The notes: generated by a model not told the origin, from the letters alone. Counted from the first letter of the stretch, positions 36,655 to 45,682 are shown. The stretch: 64,000 nucleotides of DNA from an uncultured Bacteroidales bacterium (GCA_934717185.1 CAKUYQ010000003.1:76033-140032), one strand, 5' to 3'. Program-made: numbers and translations.

Positions 36655-37902
36655 TTATTCCTTAAAGCCATGCTCTTTAAAAGCAGTAAAGACAAGAGAA
36701 GAATCATTACCGCCAAAGCCAAAAGAGTTACACAACACACTCATCAACCTTCTGTTTAAAAGTGTCTCCTTTACAGGCGTTATTCCATCCTGCATCTGCT
36801 CTTTCCAATTCAGATTGGCCGGAATAAAGCTGTTTTGCATTGCAAGCAGACAGATAACGGCCTCAATAGCCCCGCTCGCACTTGTAGTATGCCCCGTAAA
36901 AGATTTTGTAGATGAAACAGGTGGCATACACTCTCCAAACAGCCTTTGCATTGCGGCGCTCTCGCTGGCATCATTGTTTGGAGTTCCTGTTCCATGAGCA
37001 TTTATGTAATCTATATCCTGAGGTTGCAGTCCGGCATCTTTCAGAGCCTTGCTCATGGAAAGATATGCCCCGTCACCGTTAGGAGACGATGCCGTCTGGT
37101 GGTACGCATCGCAAGCATTGCCCATACCGCCAAGCAATGCTACAGGACTCTTCCCTCTTGCCTTTGCAGACTCCATTGATTCCAAAACAATATATGCAGC
37201 TCCCTCTCCAAGATTCAAACCTGCACGAGTTTCATCAAACGGTCTGCACGGCTCCTTATCTAAAATCATAAGCGAATTGAAACCGTTAAGATGAAACTTT
37301 GTAAGGCACTCGCACCCTCCGGCAACAACAATGTCCGCCCTGCCGCTCTTTATAAGTTCCGCAGCAAAAATTATAGCATTGGCCGCAGACGAGCAGGCTG
37401 TAGACAAAGTTGTAACACAACCGAATCCGCCAAAATAATCTGCAATCATCTCACTGCAGGCACCGCAGTCATGAACAGATATATACTCATTTTTTGAATC
37501 ATCATTCACAAAATTGGTGTAGAACTGCTCGCTCATATCCATTCCGCCAACAGTTGTGCCACTGACAAAAGCCACCCTGCTACTATATACAACATCCAAA
37601 GCCTTGTCATCTGCAGTAACGTTAAGAACAACACCCGCCTCATCCAACGCCTCACGCACGGCAAGCATCCCCATAAGAGATGTTCTCGTCTTAACCGCAC
37701 TACAAGGAATACCAAGCATTGCCGCCATCTGCTCATTGGAGAGCTTCACCTCTCCAACCGGAAACTCCTTATGCTCTGTCTTAAGATACTGCAACACAGA
37801 TATACCGCTACGCCCATTGAGCAGAGACTTTAGAGTCTCCCCCTTGCCTACACCTATGGCAGAGACAATTCCCGCACCTGTTATATATACCGGAACACCC
37901 AT
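36655..37902 (-). CDS. Ketosynthase of the aryl polyene synthase
   Basis: The 415-residue FabF-like enzyme keeps the full catalytic set: Cys170 in TLSTACSSAANAI, the first His in INAHGTGTPNND, and Lys and the second His in STKSFTGHTTSASG. It abuts the ACP gene (stop 37903, start 37902), and the chain-length-factor gene follows 38 bp later. This trio forms the probable elongation unit. Confidence 0.87.
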   Translation of the reverse strand: MGVPVYITGAGIVSAIGVGKGETLKSLLNGRSGISVLQYLKTEHKEFPVGEVKLSNEQMAAMLGIPCSAVKTRTSLMGMLAVREALDEAGVVLNVTADDKALDVVYSSRVAFVSGTTVGGMDMSEQFYTNFVNDDSKNEYISVHDCGACSEMIADYFGGFGCVTTLSTACSSAANAIIFAAELIKSGRADIVVAGGCECLTKFHLNGFNSLMILDKEPCRPFDETRAGLNLGEGAAYIVLESMESAKARGKSPVALLGGMGNACDAYHQTASSPNGDGAYLSMSKALKDAGLQPQDIDYINAHGTGTPNNDASESAAMQRLFGECMPPVSSTKSFTGHTTSASGAIEAVICLLAMQNSFIPANLNWKEQMQDGITPVKETLLNRRLMSVLCNSFGFGGNDSSLVFTAFKEHGFKE

Positions 37903-38160
37903 CTATTTTGTCCTGTTCTTGGAGATAAAATCCGCCATTGTATTTACAGACTTAAAGATCTCCCTTCCCTGAGCAGGATTCTCCAATTTTATTCCGTAAT
38001 TCTTCTCTATAAGCACTATAAGCTCCAACGCATCAATCGAATCCAACCCAAGCCCCTCGCCAAAAAGAGGCGCATCATTATCTATATCCTCCGGCTTTAC
38101 ATCCTCTAAATTAAGAGCTTCAATAATCTGCTCCTTAAGTTTTTCAATCAATTCCTCCAT
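37903..38160 (-). CDS. Acyl carrier protein 1
   Basis: The 85-residue acidic helical protein has the phosphopantetheine site GLGLDSIDALEL (Ser41). It probably carries the growing polyene. It sits directly upstream of the ketosynthase with no spacing. Confidence 0.92.
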   Translation of the reverse strand: MEELIEKLKEQIIEALNLEDVKPEDIDNDAPLFGEGLGLDSIDALELIVLIEKNYGIKLENPAQGREIFKSVNTMADFISKNRTK

Positions 38161-38200
38161 TATAATAAATCTTTATACATTTTCATTAATACCATTAGCT

Positions 38201-38773
38201 CTACCGCCTGTCCGAAACAAACATTAAAGCCTCAAAATCATCTGCATTCATATAATCCACCCAACCCCACAATACAAAGTTTGTCACACTATCCTCAAAA
38301 GCATATTCAACATGCTCCGCTACAACATCCAAGGCCTTCTCCTTTAACACATAAAAAGAGGTCTCGCCAAAGTACTTGTTCCTTATTGCAATCTCTCCGG
38401 TAACAATATTAGGCAATGTGTACACAAACACAGCAGGACTCGGAAAAAAATTCTCCCTATCCCTTATCGTCTCCTCAAAATGGCTGTCTGCATTAAATGA
38501 ACTACTTCTGTTAAAGAGAACTACCGCCACATCTGAACAAGGTACTATCTCTCTTGGGTTATCTTTTCCGCTTCCCGACAAACAATCCAACATCATCTCG
38601 GCCCCCACATATCCCAATTTGCAGAGAGCATCCATCTTAAAGAACTTTGGATAAGGGGCAAGTCCCTCTCTGTACAGCTCTGTAAGCAGAGCATCACCGG
38701 TAGAGGAAACCGCAATTTTCTCTCCATTGAGAATTACCTCGCGTGGAGTAATCTTTATCCAACAATTTACCAT
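38201..38773 (-). CDS. Ketosynthase N-terminal-like domain protein (PF13723 type)
   Basis: The 190-residue protein contains FFPSPAVFVYTLPNIVTGEI followed by AIRNKYFGETSFYV. This is the segment just before the nucleophile in ketosynthases, but no Cys nucleophile block or C-terminal half follows. Stand-alone domains of this kind occur in aryl polyene clusters. A structural or protein-protein role is likely. Its start overlaps the stop of the next ketosynthase gene upstream (38767) by 7 bp. Confidence 0.7.
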   Translation of the reverse strand: MVNCWIKITPREVILNGEKIAVSSTGDALLTELYREGLAPYPKFFKMDALCKLGYVGAEMMLDCLSGSGKDNPREIVPCSDVAVVLFNRSSSFNADSHFEETIRDRENFFPSPAVFVYTLPNIVTGEIAIRNKYFGETSFYVLKEKALDVVAEHVEYAFEDSVTNFVLWGWVDYMNADDFEALMFVSDRR

Positions 38774-40047
38774 AAGACCCCTCCTTTGTTAAAAAGAAGC
38801 GCAGCATTGCATCCCCCAAAGCCCGACAACAACTTTACAAACGCACTCTTGTCTGTAACCCTGTTCTCACAACTCACATTCACCCTATATGTTGTCCCCT
38901 GCTCTTCAAACCCCTTAGTGGCAATAATTGTATTGTCATCTGCCGAACAGATGCTCAATATCGATTCCAACACCCCTGCTGCCCCCATGGTATGACCATA
39001 GAAACCTTTAAGCCCGTTTGCCGGCAGACTGCTCAAACCGGCCCTATTGAGAGCTATAGACTCCATCTCATCATTATACAACGTAGCCGTTCCATGCAGA
39101 TTTACAAAAGCCAATTTATCTCTGTCTACCCCGTCCAACACAGCCATCAAAGCCCTGTAACTCCCCTCACCTGTTCTCGACGGGCCCGATATGTGATTGG
39201 AATCATTCCTAATGGCGCCTCTGCACGCGACCCAATCCGTTGGCTTAACATCCTCTGCCCTAACTCTTTTATATATTATTGTAGCGGCAGCCTCTCCCAA
39301 ATTAAGCCCCGTTCTGTTTACATCAAAAGGTTTGCATGATTCATTGGACAACGCCTTAAAAGACTGAAATCCAGACACAATGAATGGAGACTGTACATCA
39401 CACCCAATAACAACAGCATAATCGTAATTTCCGCTTTTTAAAGCTCTAACAGCCTCTATCTGTGCACATAACCCTGATATACAAGCATTGGAAACCACCA
39501 CCGCGTTATCTTTATGTCCAAAATAATCCGTTATAACCTTCGCAGCCTCACCAAGCAGAATTCTCTCCTTTGACAGAGCCGCCAAATTATCTCCAAACTC
39601 ACCGCCGGCAACACACTTGTCATCCATTAAAAAGACATTACCCTTTGTTGTTGAGAGAACAAACAGAACCCTGTCCGATGACAGATCCAACCCCTCCTTC
39701 CCCTCTCTACCCTCTCTACCCTCTTTACTCTCTTTATTTCCAAAATCGCCAACGCCAACGCCAAAGCTATCTATACTCTCCACTGCTCTCAACACAGACA
39801 ATATTGCCAAATTCTCAAAAAGCGTTCTCCCCCCTGCCCCTTTTATCCGTTCAAACTCTCTGCGAATCACCTCCCTCTCTATCAACGAGGCTGTAAAAGG
39901 TTCCGGCAACCCCCACTTGGAATATTGGCGCAACGCAGTCCTACCCTGCTTTACGGCAATGTAGTTCTCCATTGATGAAAGCCCCAACGGAGAGACAATA
40001 TTATCTGCAATTTTTACTGCGGCAAAACGTTCCACTTTCTCTTCCAT
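38767..40047 (-). CDS. Ketosynthase carrying an in-frame repeat insertion
   Basis: The 426-residue ketosynthase has Cys188 (VVVSNACISGLCAQ), the first His in VNLHGTATLYND, and Lys and the second His in LKGFYGHTMGAAG, so it should be active. Residues of about 94-120 (FGVGVGDFGNKESKEG and REGREGKEG) are a low-complexity block encoded by the same DNA steps as the intergenic repeats, inserted between two normal family segments. The start overlaps the thioesterase gene by 34 bp. Confidence 0.85.
   Translation of the reverse strand: MEEKVERFAAVKIADNIVSPLGLSSMENYIAVKQGRTALRQYSKWGLPEPFTASLIEREVIRREFERIKGAGGRTLFENLAILSVLRAVESIDSFGVGVGDFGNKESKEGREGREGKEGLDLSSDRVLFVLSTTKGNVFLMDDKCVAGGEFGDNLAALSKERILLGEAAKVITDYFGHKDNAVVVSNACISGLCAQIEAVRALKSGNYDYAVVIGCDVQSPFIVSGFQSFKALSNESCKPFDVNRTGLNLGEAAATIIYKRVRAEDVKPTDWVACRGAIRNDSNHISGPSRTGEGSYRALMAVLDGVDRDKLAFVNLHGTATLYNDEMESIALNRAGLSSLPANGLKGFYGHTMGAAGVLESILSICSADDNTIIATKGFEEQGTTYRVNVSCENRVTDKSAFVKLLSGFGGCNAALLFNKGGVLW
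39688..39768. repeat. Composite intergenic repeat inserted in frame in a ketosynthase gene
   Basis: On the plus strand the stretch has CTCTACC and CTCTTTACTCTC steps, then TTTCCAAAATCGCCAACGCC and AACGCCAAAGC. That is the same module order as the intergenic tracts at 41830-41900 and 58980-59070. Its length is a multiple of three and it adds about 27 residues without a stop. Confidence 0.75.
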
Positions 40048-40451
40048 TCTTCATAAAACGGTGGATTAGCCCACACCAATTGATAATCCTTATCTAAAAA
40101 TACCTGAACAGACCTGCCTGTTGCAACCAAGGCATTGTCTGCGGTGTCATATATCTCATAGTCAAAGATAATCTTTGCAGCCTCGGTTGCTCTGTAGATT
40201 ATCTTTATAAGAGGTTTCATTCCGTATACCAAAGGCTTTTTATAGTGGAACTGCAGATCTACCAACGGAGCATAATATCCGTTGCCGAATATATCCATAT
40301 ACCCAAGCCCGTATTTTGCCCCGAAAGTCTCGCGTGCATCCTCAAAATAGAGGGTATATGAGCCGTGCCACACTATATTCATTGAATCTACCTCAGAGAA
40401 TCTTATCTCAAACTCTTTTGAAACCTCCAATATATTATTTTTCAAATCCAT
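40014..40451 (-). CDS. 4HBT-type acyl-thioesterase
   Basis: The 145-residue hotdog protein matches the YbgC/4-hydroxybenzoyl-CoA thioesterase group: IRFSEVDSMNIVWHGSYTLY, with the catalytic Asp, and ETFGAKYGLGY. It may release or edit acyl chains on the ACPs. Its 3' end overlaps the ketosynthase start. Confidence 0.82.
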   Translation of the reverse strand: MDLKNNILEVSKEFEIRFSEVDSMNIVWHGSYTLYFEDARETFGAKYGLGYMDIFGNGYYAPLVDLQFHYKKPLVYGMKPLIKIIYRATEAAKIIFDYEIYDTADNALVATGRSVQVFLDKDYQLVWANPPFYEEWKRKWNVLPQ

Positions 40452-40463
40452 ATCTCCTAATAA

Positions 40464-40904
40464 CTACTCAGATGCAACAGCAATCTTCATCTCACACTCC
40501 GCCATAACCTCATTGCCGCTTCTCACAACAGCATCAACAAGACTCATCCCAAAAACCTCCTCCTTTAATGTAATGGTGGTAACTATCTCCTCCCCTGCCC
40601 TTGGAGTACGTAATATTCTAAGGCTCTTTACAGCTCCTATGTAACCTATCTTAACCTCAGTCCTGTTTATATAGTTGATATATCCAAGCCTTGCAGCTGC
40701 CGTCTGAGCTATATTCTCCGTAAGGCCGTATGCCGTAAACCTGCCGTTGTCAAAAAAGAGGTTATCCTCTCTTATTTTAAAGCATGTAACCGTATTTACA
40801 GCATCAAATGAGAGAAGACTGTCTATCATTACAAACGGCGGACGTTGCGGCAGCAACTCAAGCACAGGTATATTTTTTAAATCATTCATGCCTCCAAAAA
40901 TCAT
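40464..40904 (-). CDS. Hotdog-fold dehydratase subunit with Glu but no catalytic His
   Basis: The 146-residue protein belongs to the ApeP-like dehydratases: VLELLPQRPPFVMIDSLL and YGLTENIAQTAAARLGY, where Glu matches the catalytic acid. The position of the FabZ His reads LFFDNGRFTA, without His. It complements the 33339-33716 protein. Its 5' end overlaps the acyltransferase gene by 23 bp. Confidence 0.78.
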   Translation of the reverse strand: MIFGGMNDLKNIPVLELLPQRPPFVMIDSLLSFDAVNTVTCFKIREDNLFFDNGRFTAYGLTENIAQTAAARLGYINYINRTEVKIGYIGAVKSLRILRTPRAGEEIVTTITLKEEVFGMSLVDAVVRSGNEVMAECEMKIAVASE

Positions 40905-41778
40905 AATAATTAAACCACTGTACAGGATATTCCCTTACAACACTCTCCAAACAGCAGGCATACTCCTGCGCCAAAATGTTCATGCGTTCCTTAATTGAGG
41001 CTTTGTTGTCGGGAAGCGAAATCTCCTTAATGATTATCTTGTACTTTAAGGCGCTCCTCTTCATTACAAACATTGCCATAAGGCAAACCTCTCTCTGCAG
41101 AGCCAAGGCGTAGGCCCCTATAGGGAACTTGGCCTTTTCGCCAAAGAACAGGCAATCTGCAAACTTCTTTGAACCGAACATCCTGTCGCCGGGCATACTT
41201 ACAACCTCACCGGCAGATAATGCACTGTTCATAAGAAAGATATGCGACATATCCTCTTTTATGGGGATCATACGCATATTGGTCTTTGCAAGCGCCCTGT
41301 TTCTGTTCTCCATAACAGTTTGGGTTTCATTGGCATAGACGAGTGTATTAAAACGCTTTTTCTTTGCAACCATAGAATATCCCGCAAGCTCATAATTCCC
41401 GGTATGAGAGCTTATTATAACAAAGCCATCATCCTTGGATTCAAATTTTCGCATTATATCTGCTCCTTCTACCTCAAAGGTAAAATGTTTGCCGGAATAT
41501 GCAGCAAACCTGTCCACTATTATCTGCGAAAATTTAAGATGGTTTACAAACACGCTCCGGAAAGATCTTGCCTTTCCGTAGTTCATCCGCCATCTAAAGA
41601 AACGGTAGATAGAGAGATACTCCTTATGGTGTGCCACCATATAGTACGGAACAATAAAACCGGCTGCAATGTAAACAAGGCGTATGTTTATCACCTTCAT
41701 ACATTTTACCAATGTACGTTGCATCCAAGGTGTTCCACCGGTCTTGCCGCTCCACTGCATCTCTTTGTTCCGTTCCAT
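40882..41778 (-). CDS. LpxL/HtrB-like lauroyl-type acyltransferase
   Basis: The 298-residue protein has the lipid A acyltransferase pattern: a membrane-associated N-terminus (LVYIAAGFIVPYYMVAHHK), SSHTGNYELAGYSM (HxxxxE) and VSMPGDRMFGSKK. In the cluster it could transfer an acyl or polyene chain from ACP to the lipid head group. An ordinary lipid A role is less likely given the gene overlap with the dehydratase. Confidence 0.82.
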   Translation of the reverse strand: MERNKEMQWSGKTGGTPWMQRTLVKCMKVINIRLVYIAAGFIVPYYMVAHHKEYLSIYRFFRWRMNYGKARSFRSVFVNHLKFSQIIVDRFAAYSGKHFTFEVEGADIMRKFESKDDGFVIISSHTGNYELAGYSMVAKKKRFNTLVYANETQTVMENRNRALAKTNMRMIPIKEDMSHIFLMNSALSAGEVVSMPGDRMFGSKKFADCLFFGEKAKFPIGAYALALQREVCLMAMFVMKRSALKYKIIIKEISLPDNKASIKERMNILAQEYACCLESVVREYPVQWFNYYDFWRHE

Positions 41779-41928
41779 CTAACTTAGTTTATCAGCTTTA
41801 GCTTTCTTTCTTTACTCTCTTTACCCTAAATTCGCCAACGCCAACGCTAATGCCAACGCTTTCTTTACCCTCTTTACTTTTTACTGTAAATCGCCAAAGC
41901 TAACGCTAAAGCCAAAAGCAAACAATTT
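41779..41928. repeat. Composite intergenic repeat tract
   Basis: Module order is AGTTTATCAGCTTTAGC, then TTTACTCTC/TTTACCC steps, then TCGCCAACGCC/AACGCTAATGCC steps, repeated twice. It fills the whole gap between the second ACP gene and the LpxL-like gene. No gene is present. Confidence 0.65.
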
Positions 41929-42171
41929 TTAGTTGACCTTGCGCTCTATATAGTCGCAGAACTGCCTGAGAGTCTCCACCCCGGCCATCTCCTCGGGCTT
42001 AATCTTAAACCCAAAGTTTCTCTCTACAATTACCACTATATCAACAAAATCAAGGCTGTCTATTCCTAAATCATCCTTGAGTTTGGCTTCCGGAGCAATC
42101 TTCTCTTCATCAATTTCTAGTTCTTCTACAAGAAAGTTCTTTACCCTTTCCTCTATCTCTGTTCTTGTCAT
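41929..42171 (-). CDS. Acyl carrier protein 2
   Basis: The 80-residue ACP has the site DLGIDSLDFVDIVV (Ser39) and an acidic helical fold. Aryl polyene systems usually use two ACPs, and this is the second. The unspecific first helix (TRTEIEERVKNFLVEELE) gives no hint of which chain it carries. Confidence 0.92.
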   Translation of the reverse strand: MTRTEIEERVKNFLVEELEIDEEKIAPEAKLKDDLGIDSLDFVDIVVIVERNFGFKIKPEEMAGVETLRQFCDYIERKVN

Positions 42172-42244
42172 ATTATTATATGTTTTTAAAATTTTTCATT
42201 ATTGACGTTAGTACCGGCGTTGGCGTTCAAATAATATTAAAGCT

Positions 42245-42588
42245 AAGGCTTTGCAAATAGCTATCTCACAAACCTCATTGTAGTCAAATAAAAAGCGTAA
42301 GTACAACTTTATCTAACTGTTAGCTTAGTATGTATTCAAATAAAAGGTTCAAATGCAAGGCTTGCAAACAGCCATCTCTCAAACGTCACTGTAGTCAAAT
42401 AAAAAGCGTAAGTACAACTTTATCTAACTGCTAGCTTAGTATGTATTCAAATAAAAGGTTCAAATGCAAGGCTTGCAAACAGCCATCTCTCAAACGTCAC
42501 TGTAGTCAAATAAAAAGCGTAAGTACAACTTTATCTAACTGCTAGCTTAGTATGTATTCAAATAAAAGGTTCAAATGCAAGGCTTGCG
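42245..42588. repeat. Three tandem copies of a 111-bp unit
   Basis: The block TAGTCAAATAAAAAGCGTAA begins at 42281, 42392 and 42503, an exact period of 111 bp. The second and third units look identical; the first differs at several places. Each unit ends near CAAATGCAAGGCTTGC, and the third runs directly into hairpin copy B. The 490-bp gap 42172-42661 holds only these repeats and a short GGCGTTGGCG tract near 42210. Confidence 0.85.
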
Positions 42589-42658
42589 AAACTTTCTACA
42601 CCGGAGCGTACTTAAAGTACGTGAGGATTAGAAAGTTGAGCATAACGCAGCAGTTGAC
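42577..42658 (+). repeat. Hairpin repeat, copy B
   Basis: Between GCAAGGCTTGCGAA and CATAACGCAGCAGTTG the sequence forms a nearly perfect stem: ACTTTCT with AGAAAGT, CC with GG, CGTACTT with AAGTACG. It follows the 111-bp array and lies next to the methyltransferase stop (42662). Confidence 0.75.
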
Positions 42659-42661
42659 TTT

Positions 42662-43759
42662 TTATTTAATACAAACGATTATGCTGTGCCCATGCCCCAA
42701 CCCATCATATATCTCCTCCACCCTCATCCCTGCTCTCTCTATACAACACCTCATATCCTGAGTATTGTACATTTTGCTGTTACCGTTTGCTATTGCGGTA
42801 AAGTAGAGAGAGGTCATTGTAAGCGCCATTGCAGCAGGCTCATATTTCTGTCTGTCCCAAAGGGTCTCCATAATGTAGAGCTTGGTATTTGGGGTCATTG
42901 CCTCGCTTGCCCTAAACAAGATGCTCACTATCTCATCCATACTAAAGCAATCAAGGAACTGGCTCATCCAGATAGCATCCACATTACCGTTTGTAGGGAA
43001 GCGTTGGGATGAATCCAACAGGTTTATGGGGTAGCCGTCTATTCTTTCCGCTCCGGGCTGTCCGCTTATCTGCTGCTTCATCATCTCTATCTGCTGTGGC
43101 AGATCCAATATGGTTACATTCACATCCTTATCATAAGCGACACAACGTAACGCCCAACGCCCGGTGTTTCCGCCTACATCAAACAGAGTGCGAGGCTTAT
43201 ACTTGTCAAACACAATGCTTAATGCTTGGTCAAATGAGTTATCGCTGTAGAAGTGGTCAAAAGCAAACCAAGATCTCTGCACCTGTTCTGGCAAGGATGA
43301 CAACCCCTCATACACTGTAGGCCAATTACCAAAATGCTTAAGACCCTCGGGCTTGCCATTAACAAGCGATTCCTCCAAACGGAACCAACCCTCGTAGTTT
43401 ACATCATGATTGAAATCAATATCTACCTTTGTTGCATTGTCTATAAGCAGGAACCATCCTGTCTTTGCAAGCGTATATCTGTCTGTATCTGTATCAACCA
43501 TTATTGTGCCTATGCAGAGAGATGCCTCCAACAGACACTTTACGGCATAATCGCTTAGTTTTGTCTTCTCACATATTTCCGCTCTTGTAAGCCCTTTTTC
43601 ACTATCTCTTAACATCTCCAATATGCCGTATTTAAGCATTATGCGGGTTGTCTGAAATATGACAGGCCCCCACGCAATAAACTGCGCTCTCAATTGGGCA
43701 TCGTTCGCGGAAAGGTGTTCCTTTGTGTATAGTTTTTTTAAATTAGGCGAGAGTTCCAT
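42662..43759 (-). CDS. SAM-dependent O-methyltransferase
   Basis: The 365-residue enzyme has a winged-helix dimerisation domain (LKYGILEMLRDSEKGLTRAE and KTKLSDYAVKCLLEA) and a Rossmann core with TLFDVGGNTGRWAL and VTILDLPQQ. In aryl polyene pathways a methyltransferase modifies the aryl head. The family matches plant-type O-methyltransferases. Its first base overlaps the last base of the upstream secreted-protein gene. Confidence 0.85.
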   Translation of the reverse strand: MELSPNLKKLYTKEHLSANDAQLRAQFIAWGPVIFQTTRIMLKYGILEMLRDSEKGLTRAEICEKTKLSDYAVKCLLEASLCIGTIMVDTDTDRYTLAKTGWFLLIDNATKVDIDFNHDVNYEGWFRLEESLVNGKPEGLKHFGNWPTVYEGLSSLPEQVQRSWFAFDHFYSDNSFDQALSIVFDKYKPRTLFDVGGNTGRWALRCVAYDKDVNVTILDLPQQIEMMKQQISGQPGAERIDGYPINLLDSSQRFPTNGNVDAIWMSQFLDCFSMDEIVSILFRASEAMTPNTKLYIMETLWDRQKYEPAAMALTMTSLYFTAIANGNSKMYNTQDMRCCIERAGMRVEEIYDGLGHGHSIIVCIK

Positions 43760-44337
43760 TATTTTACAGCTTTAAGAAGATTATCTGCAAGATAGCGGTA
43801 AACACTTATTGCACGCCCTTTAAATACAGGGGATAACAGCCCTTTTACCCTTGCAAATATAAACTCACATACAACCTCATCTGTTTCGTTGTTAATAAGT
43901 TGCATATTCCCGTTGATCAATGCTCCACCCGCTTTACGGTTTATCCCCCAAGCCATACCTCCTGCATTGCCAACATTCATTGATGCTACGTTTATCTTTA
44001 ATGTATATTCCGCGTCGAACTGAGGTTCTCCTGTCATTGTGAGCTTTATTCTGCCGCCTTTTTTTTCATTAAAGAATGTAATGAAGCTCTCATGTGCTCT
44101 ATCCAAGTCCTCTATGAATTTTTGATACTCGTCTGCCCCCTTATCTCCATAATATATATCTGCAGTCTTGTCCTTTCCATCTATAAGTGTTTTGTGGTCA
44201 TCTATGACAACATTTACAACTGCCTCCTCCTTGTAAAAGACATCTTTGTCCCCGGAAACCAATTGAACACTGTTCTTCTGTGCACTCAAGCTAAGGGCCA
44301 TTGTCATGGCAATAAACAGCAATACAAGTTTTCTCAT
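43759..44337 (-). CDS. Secreted hypothetical protein of the cluster
   Basis: The 192-residue product has a signal peptide (KLVLLFIAMTMALSLSAQ) and a mature domain with DDHKTLIDGKDKTADIYYG and a Gly-rich GNAGGMAWGINRKAGGALI. I do not recognise a family with certainty. Position between the methyltransferase and a ketosynthase suggests a periplasmic helper for pigment transport. Confidence 0.6.
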   Translation of the reverse strand: MRKLVLLFIAMTMALSLSAQKNSVQLVSGDKDVFYKEEAVVNVVIDDHKTLIDGKDKTADIYYGDKGADEYQKFIEDLDRAHESFITFFNEKKGGRIKLTMTGEPQFDAEYTLKINVASMNVGNAGGMAWGINRKAGGALINGNMQLINNETDEVVCEFIFARVKGLLSPVFKGRAISVYRYLADNLLKAVK

Positions 44338-44383
44338 ACTATCAATTTTTTAATTAAAAACCACATTCTTTGAGCCTAATCAC

Positions 44384-45610
44384 CTAATCATTAATGGATT
44401 TTATTACCAAAGCACTGTTCGTGCCGCCAAAACCAAATGAGTTTGACAAGACCACTTTAAGCTCCTTGTTAACCGTTGTGACAGCAATATTAAGATCTTT
44501 GGAATATTCGTCGGGATTCTCAAAATTAATATTAGGAGCAACAAAACCGTTCTGCATCATTATGGTACAGTAGACAATCTCGCTTGCTCCGGCCATCCAG
44601 CACTCATGCCCTGTCATGGATTTGGTTGAACTGATAAGGGCCTTTTTACCACCAAAAAGGCGGTTAAGTGCAATAGCCTCAAACATATCCCCCTGATGCG
44701 TTGATGTAGCATGGGCATTCACATAATCAACATCATCTGCGGCTATGCCGGCATCATTTAAAGCCCTTGTCATTGCTATCACACACCCCTCATCATTTGG
44801 CTGCGATATGCCGCCGCCGTTAGATGAAAACCCATACCCCACAACCTCTGCAATAATGTTTGCCCCACGTTTTACGGCATATTCATACTCCTCAAGCACT
44901 AACGCAGCCGCTCCACCGCTTGGTACAAGCCCGTCTCTGTCTTTATCAAACGGACGCGACGCCTTTGCCGGTTCATCCATCCTTATGGAGAATGCAGAGA
45001 GGGCATCGAAAGTTGCCATTGAGTAGTAGTTTGTCTCTTGCGCACCTCCGCACAGAACCATCTCCTGCAAGCCCTGCTTAATTAACATATAGCCCAATCC
45101 TATTGAATGAGAGCCACTTGCACATGCCGCACTTACGGTAAAGTTAACCCCCCTAAGGTGAAATATTGTGCTAAGATTCATATTAACAGTTGAGTTCATG
45201 CTCTGGAATATAAGCCCCGAACCCAACAGAGCCGAATCGTGCTTCTCATCCATTATCTTGGCCGCCTCTATAACAGGTTTTGCCGATGAATCATTGCCAA
45301 AGATAACCCCTACCTCATTGGCTAAAAGATAGGCATCATCTATTCCTGCATTTACAAAAGCCTCCTTGCTTGCCATATAGGCATACTCCGCCTCCTCGGA
45401 AAGTCCCACACGCAACCTTCTGTCTATAACCCCTTTCAGTTTAGGTTTCTCTACTATTCCTGTAAGAGCAGACCTGTAACCGTACTCCAATCTTGCAGGC
45501 TCAATGCCAATGCCGGATTTCCCGCTGTAGAGCGACTCCTTAACCTGCTCTATATTAGTACCTAAGCAGGACCATATTCCGGTCCCCGTTATAACAACTC
45601 TCCTACCCAT
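44384..45610 (-). CDS. Beta-ketoacyl-ACP synthase (FabB/FabF-like)
   Basis: The 408-residue enzyme keeps Cys163 (SAACASGSHSIGLGY), the first His in VNAHATSTHQGD, and Lys and the second His in STKSMTGHECWMAG. It is the third catalytic ketosynthase of the cluster and may act on the aryl starter or in a separate acyl step. Hairpin and tandem repeats lie upstream, between it and the ketoreductase gene. Confidence 0.86.
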   Translation of the reverse strand: MGRRVVITGTGIWSCLGTNIEQVKESLYSGKSGIGIEPARLEYGYRSALTGIVEKPKLKGVIDRRLRVGLSEEAEYAYMASKEAFVNAGIDDAYLLANEVGVIFGNDSSAKPVIEAAKIMDEKHDSALLGSGLIFQSMNSTVNMNLSTIFHLRGVNFTVSAACASGSHSIGLGYMLIKQGLQEMVLCGGAQETNYYSMATFDALSAFSIRMDEPAKASRPFDKDRDGLVPSGGAAALVLEEYEYAVKRGANIIAEVVGYGFSSNGGGISQPNDEGCVIAMTRALNDAGIAADDVDYVNAHATSTHQGDMFEAIALNRLFGGKKALISSTKSMTGHECWMAGASEIVYCTIMMQNGFVAPNINFENPDEYSKDLNIAVTTVNKELKVVLSNSFGFGGTNSALVIKSIND

Positions 45611-45682
45611 TATAGTTTATAGTGTATCGTTTATAGTTTATTGTAAGTAATTGGCTTTGGTTTTACCGTTTGCTATATCCTT

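Noticed and set aside
42245..42660. CRISPR array
   Set aside because: The 111-bp units are repeated as a whole, with no short repeat and unique spacer pattern, and no cas genes are present.
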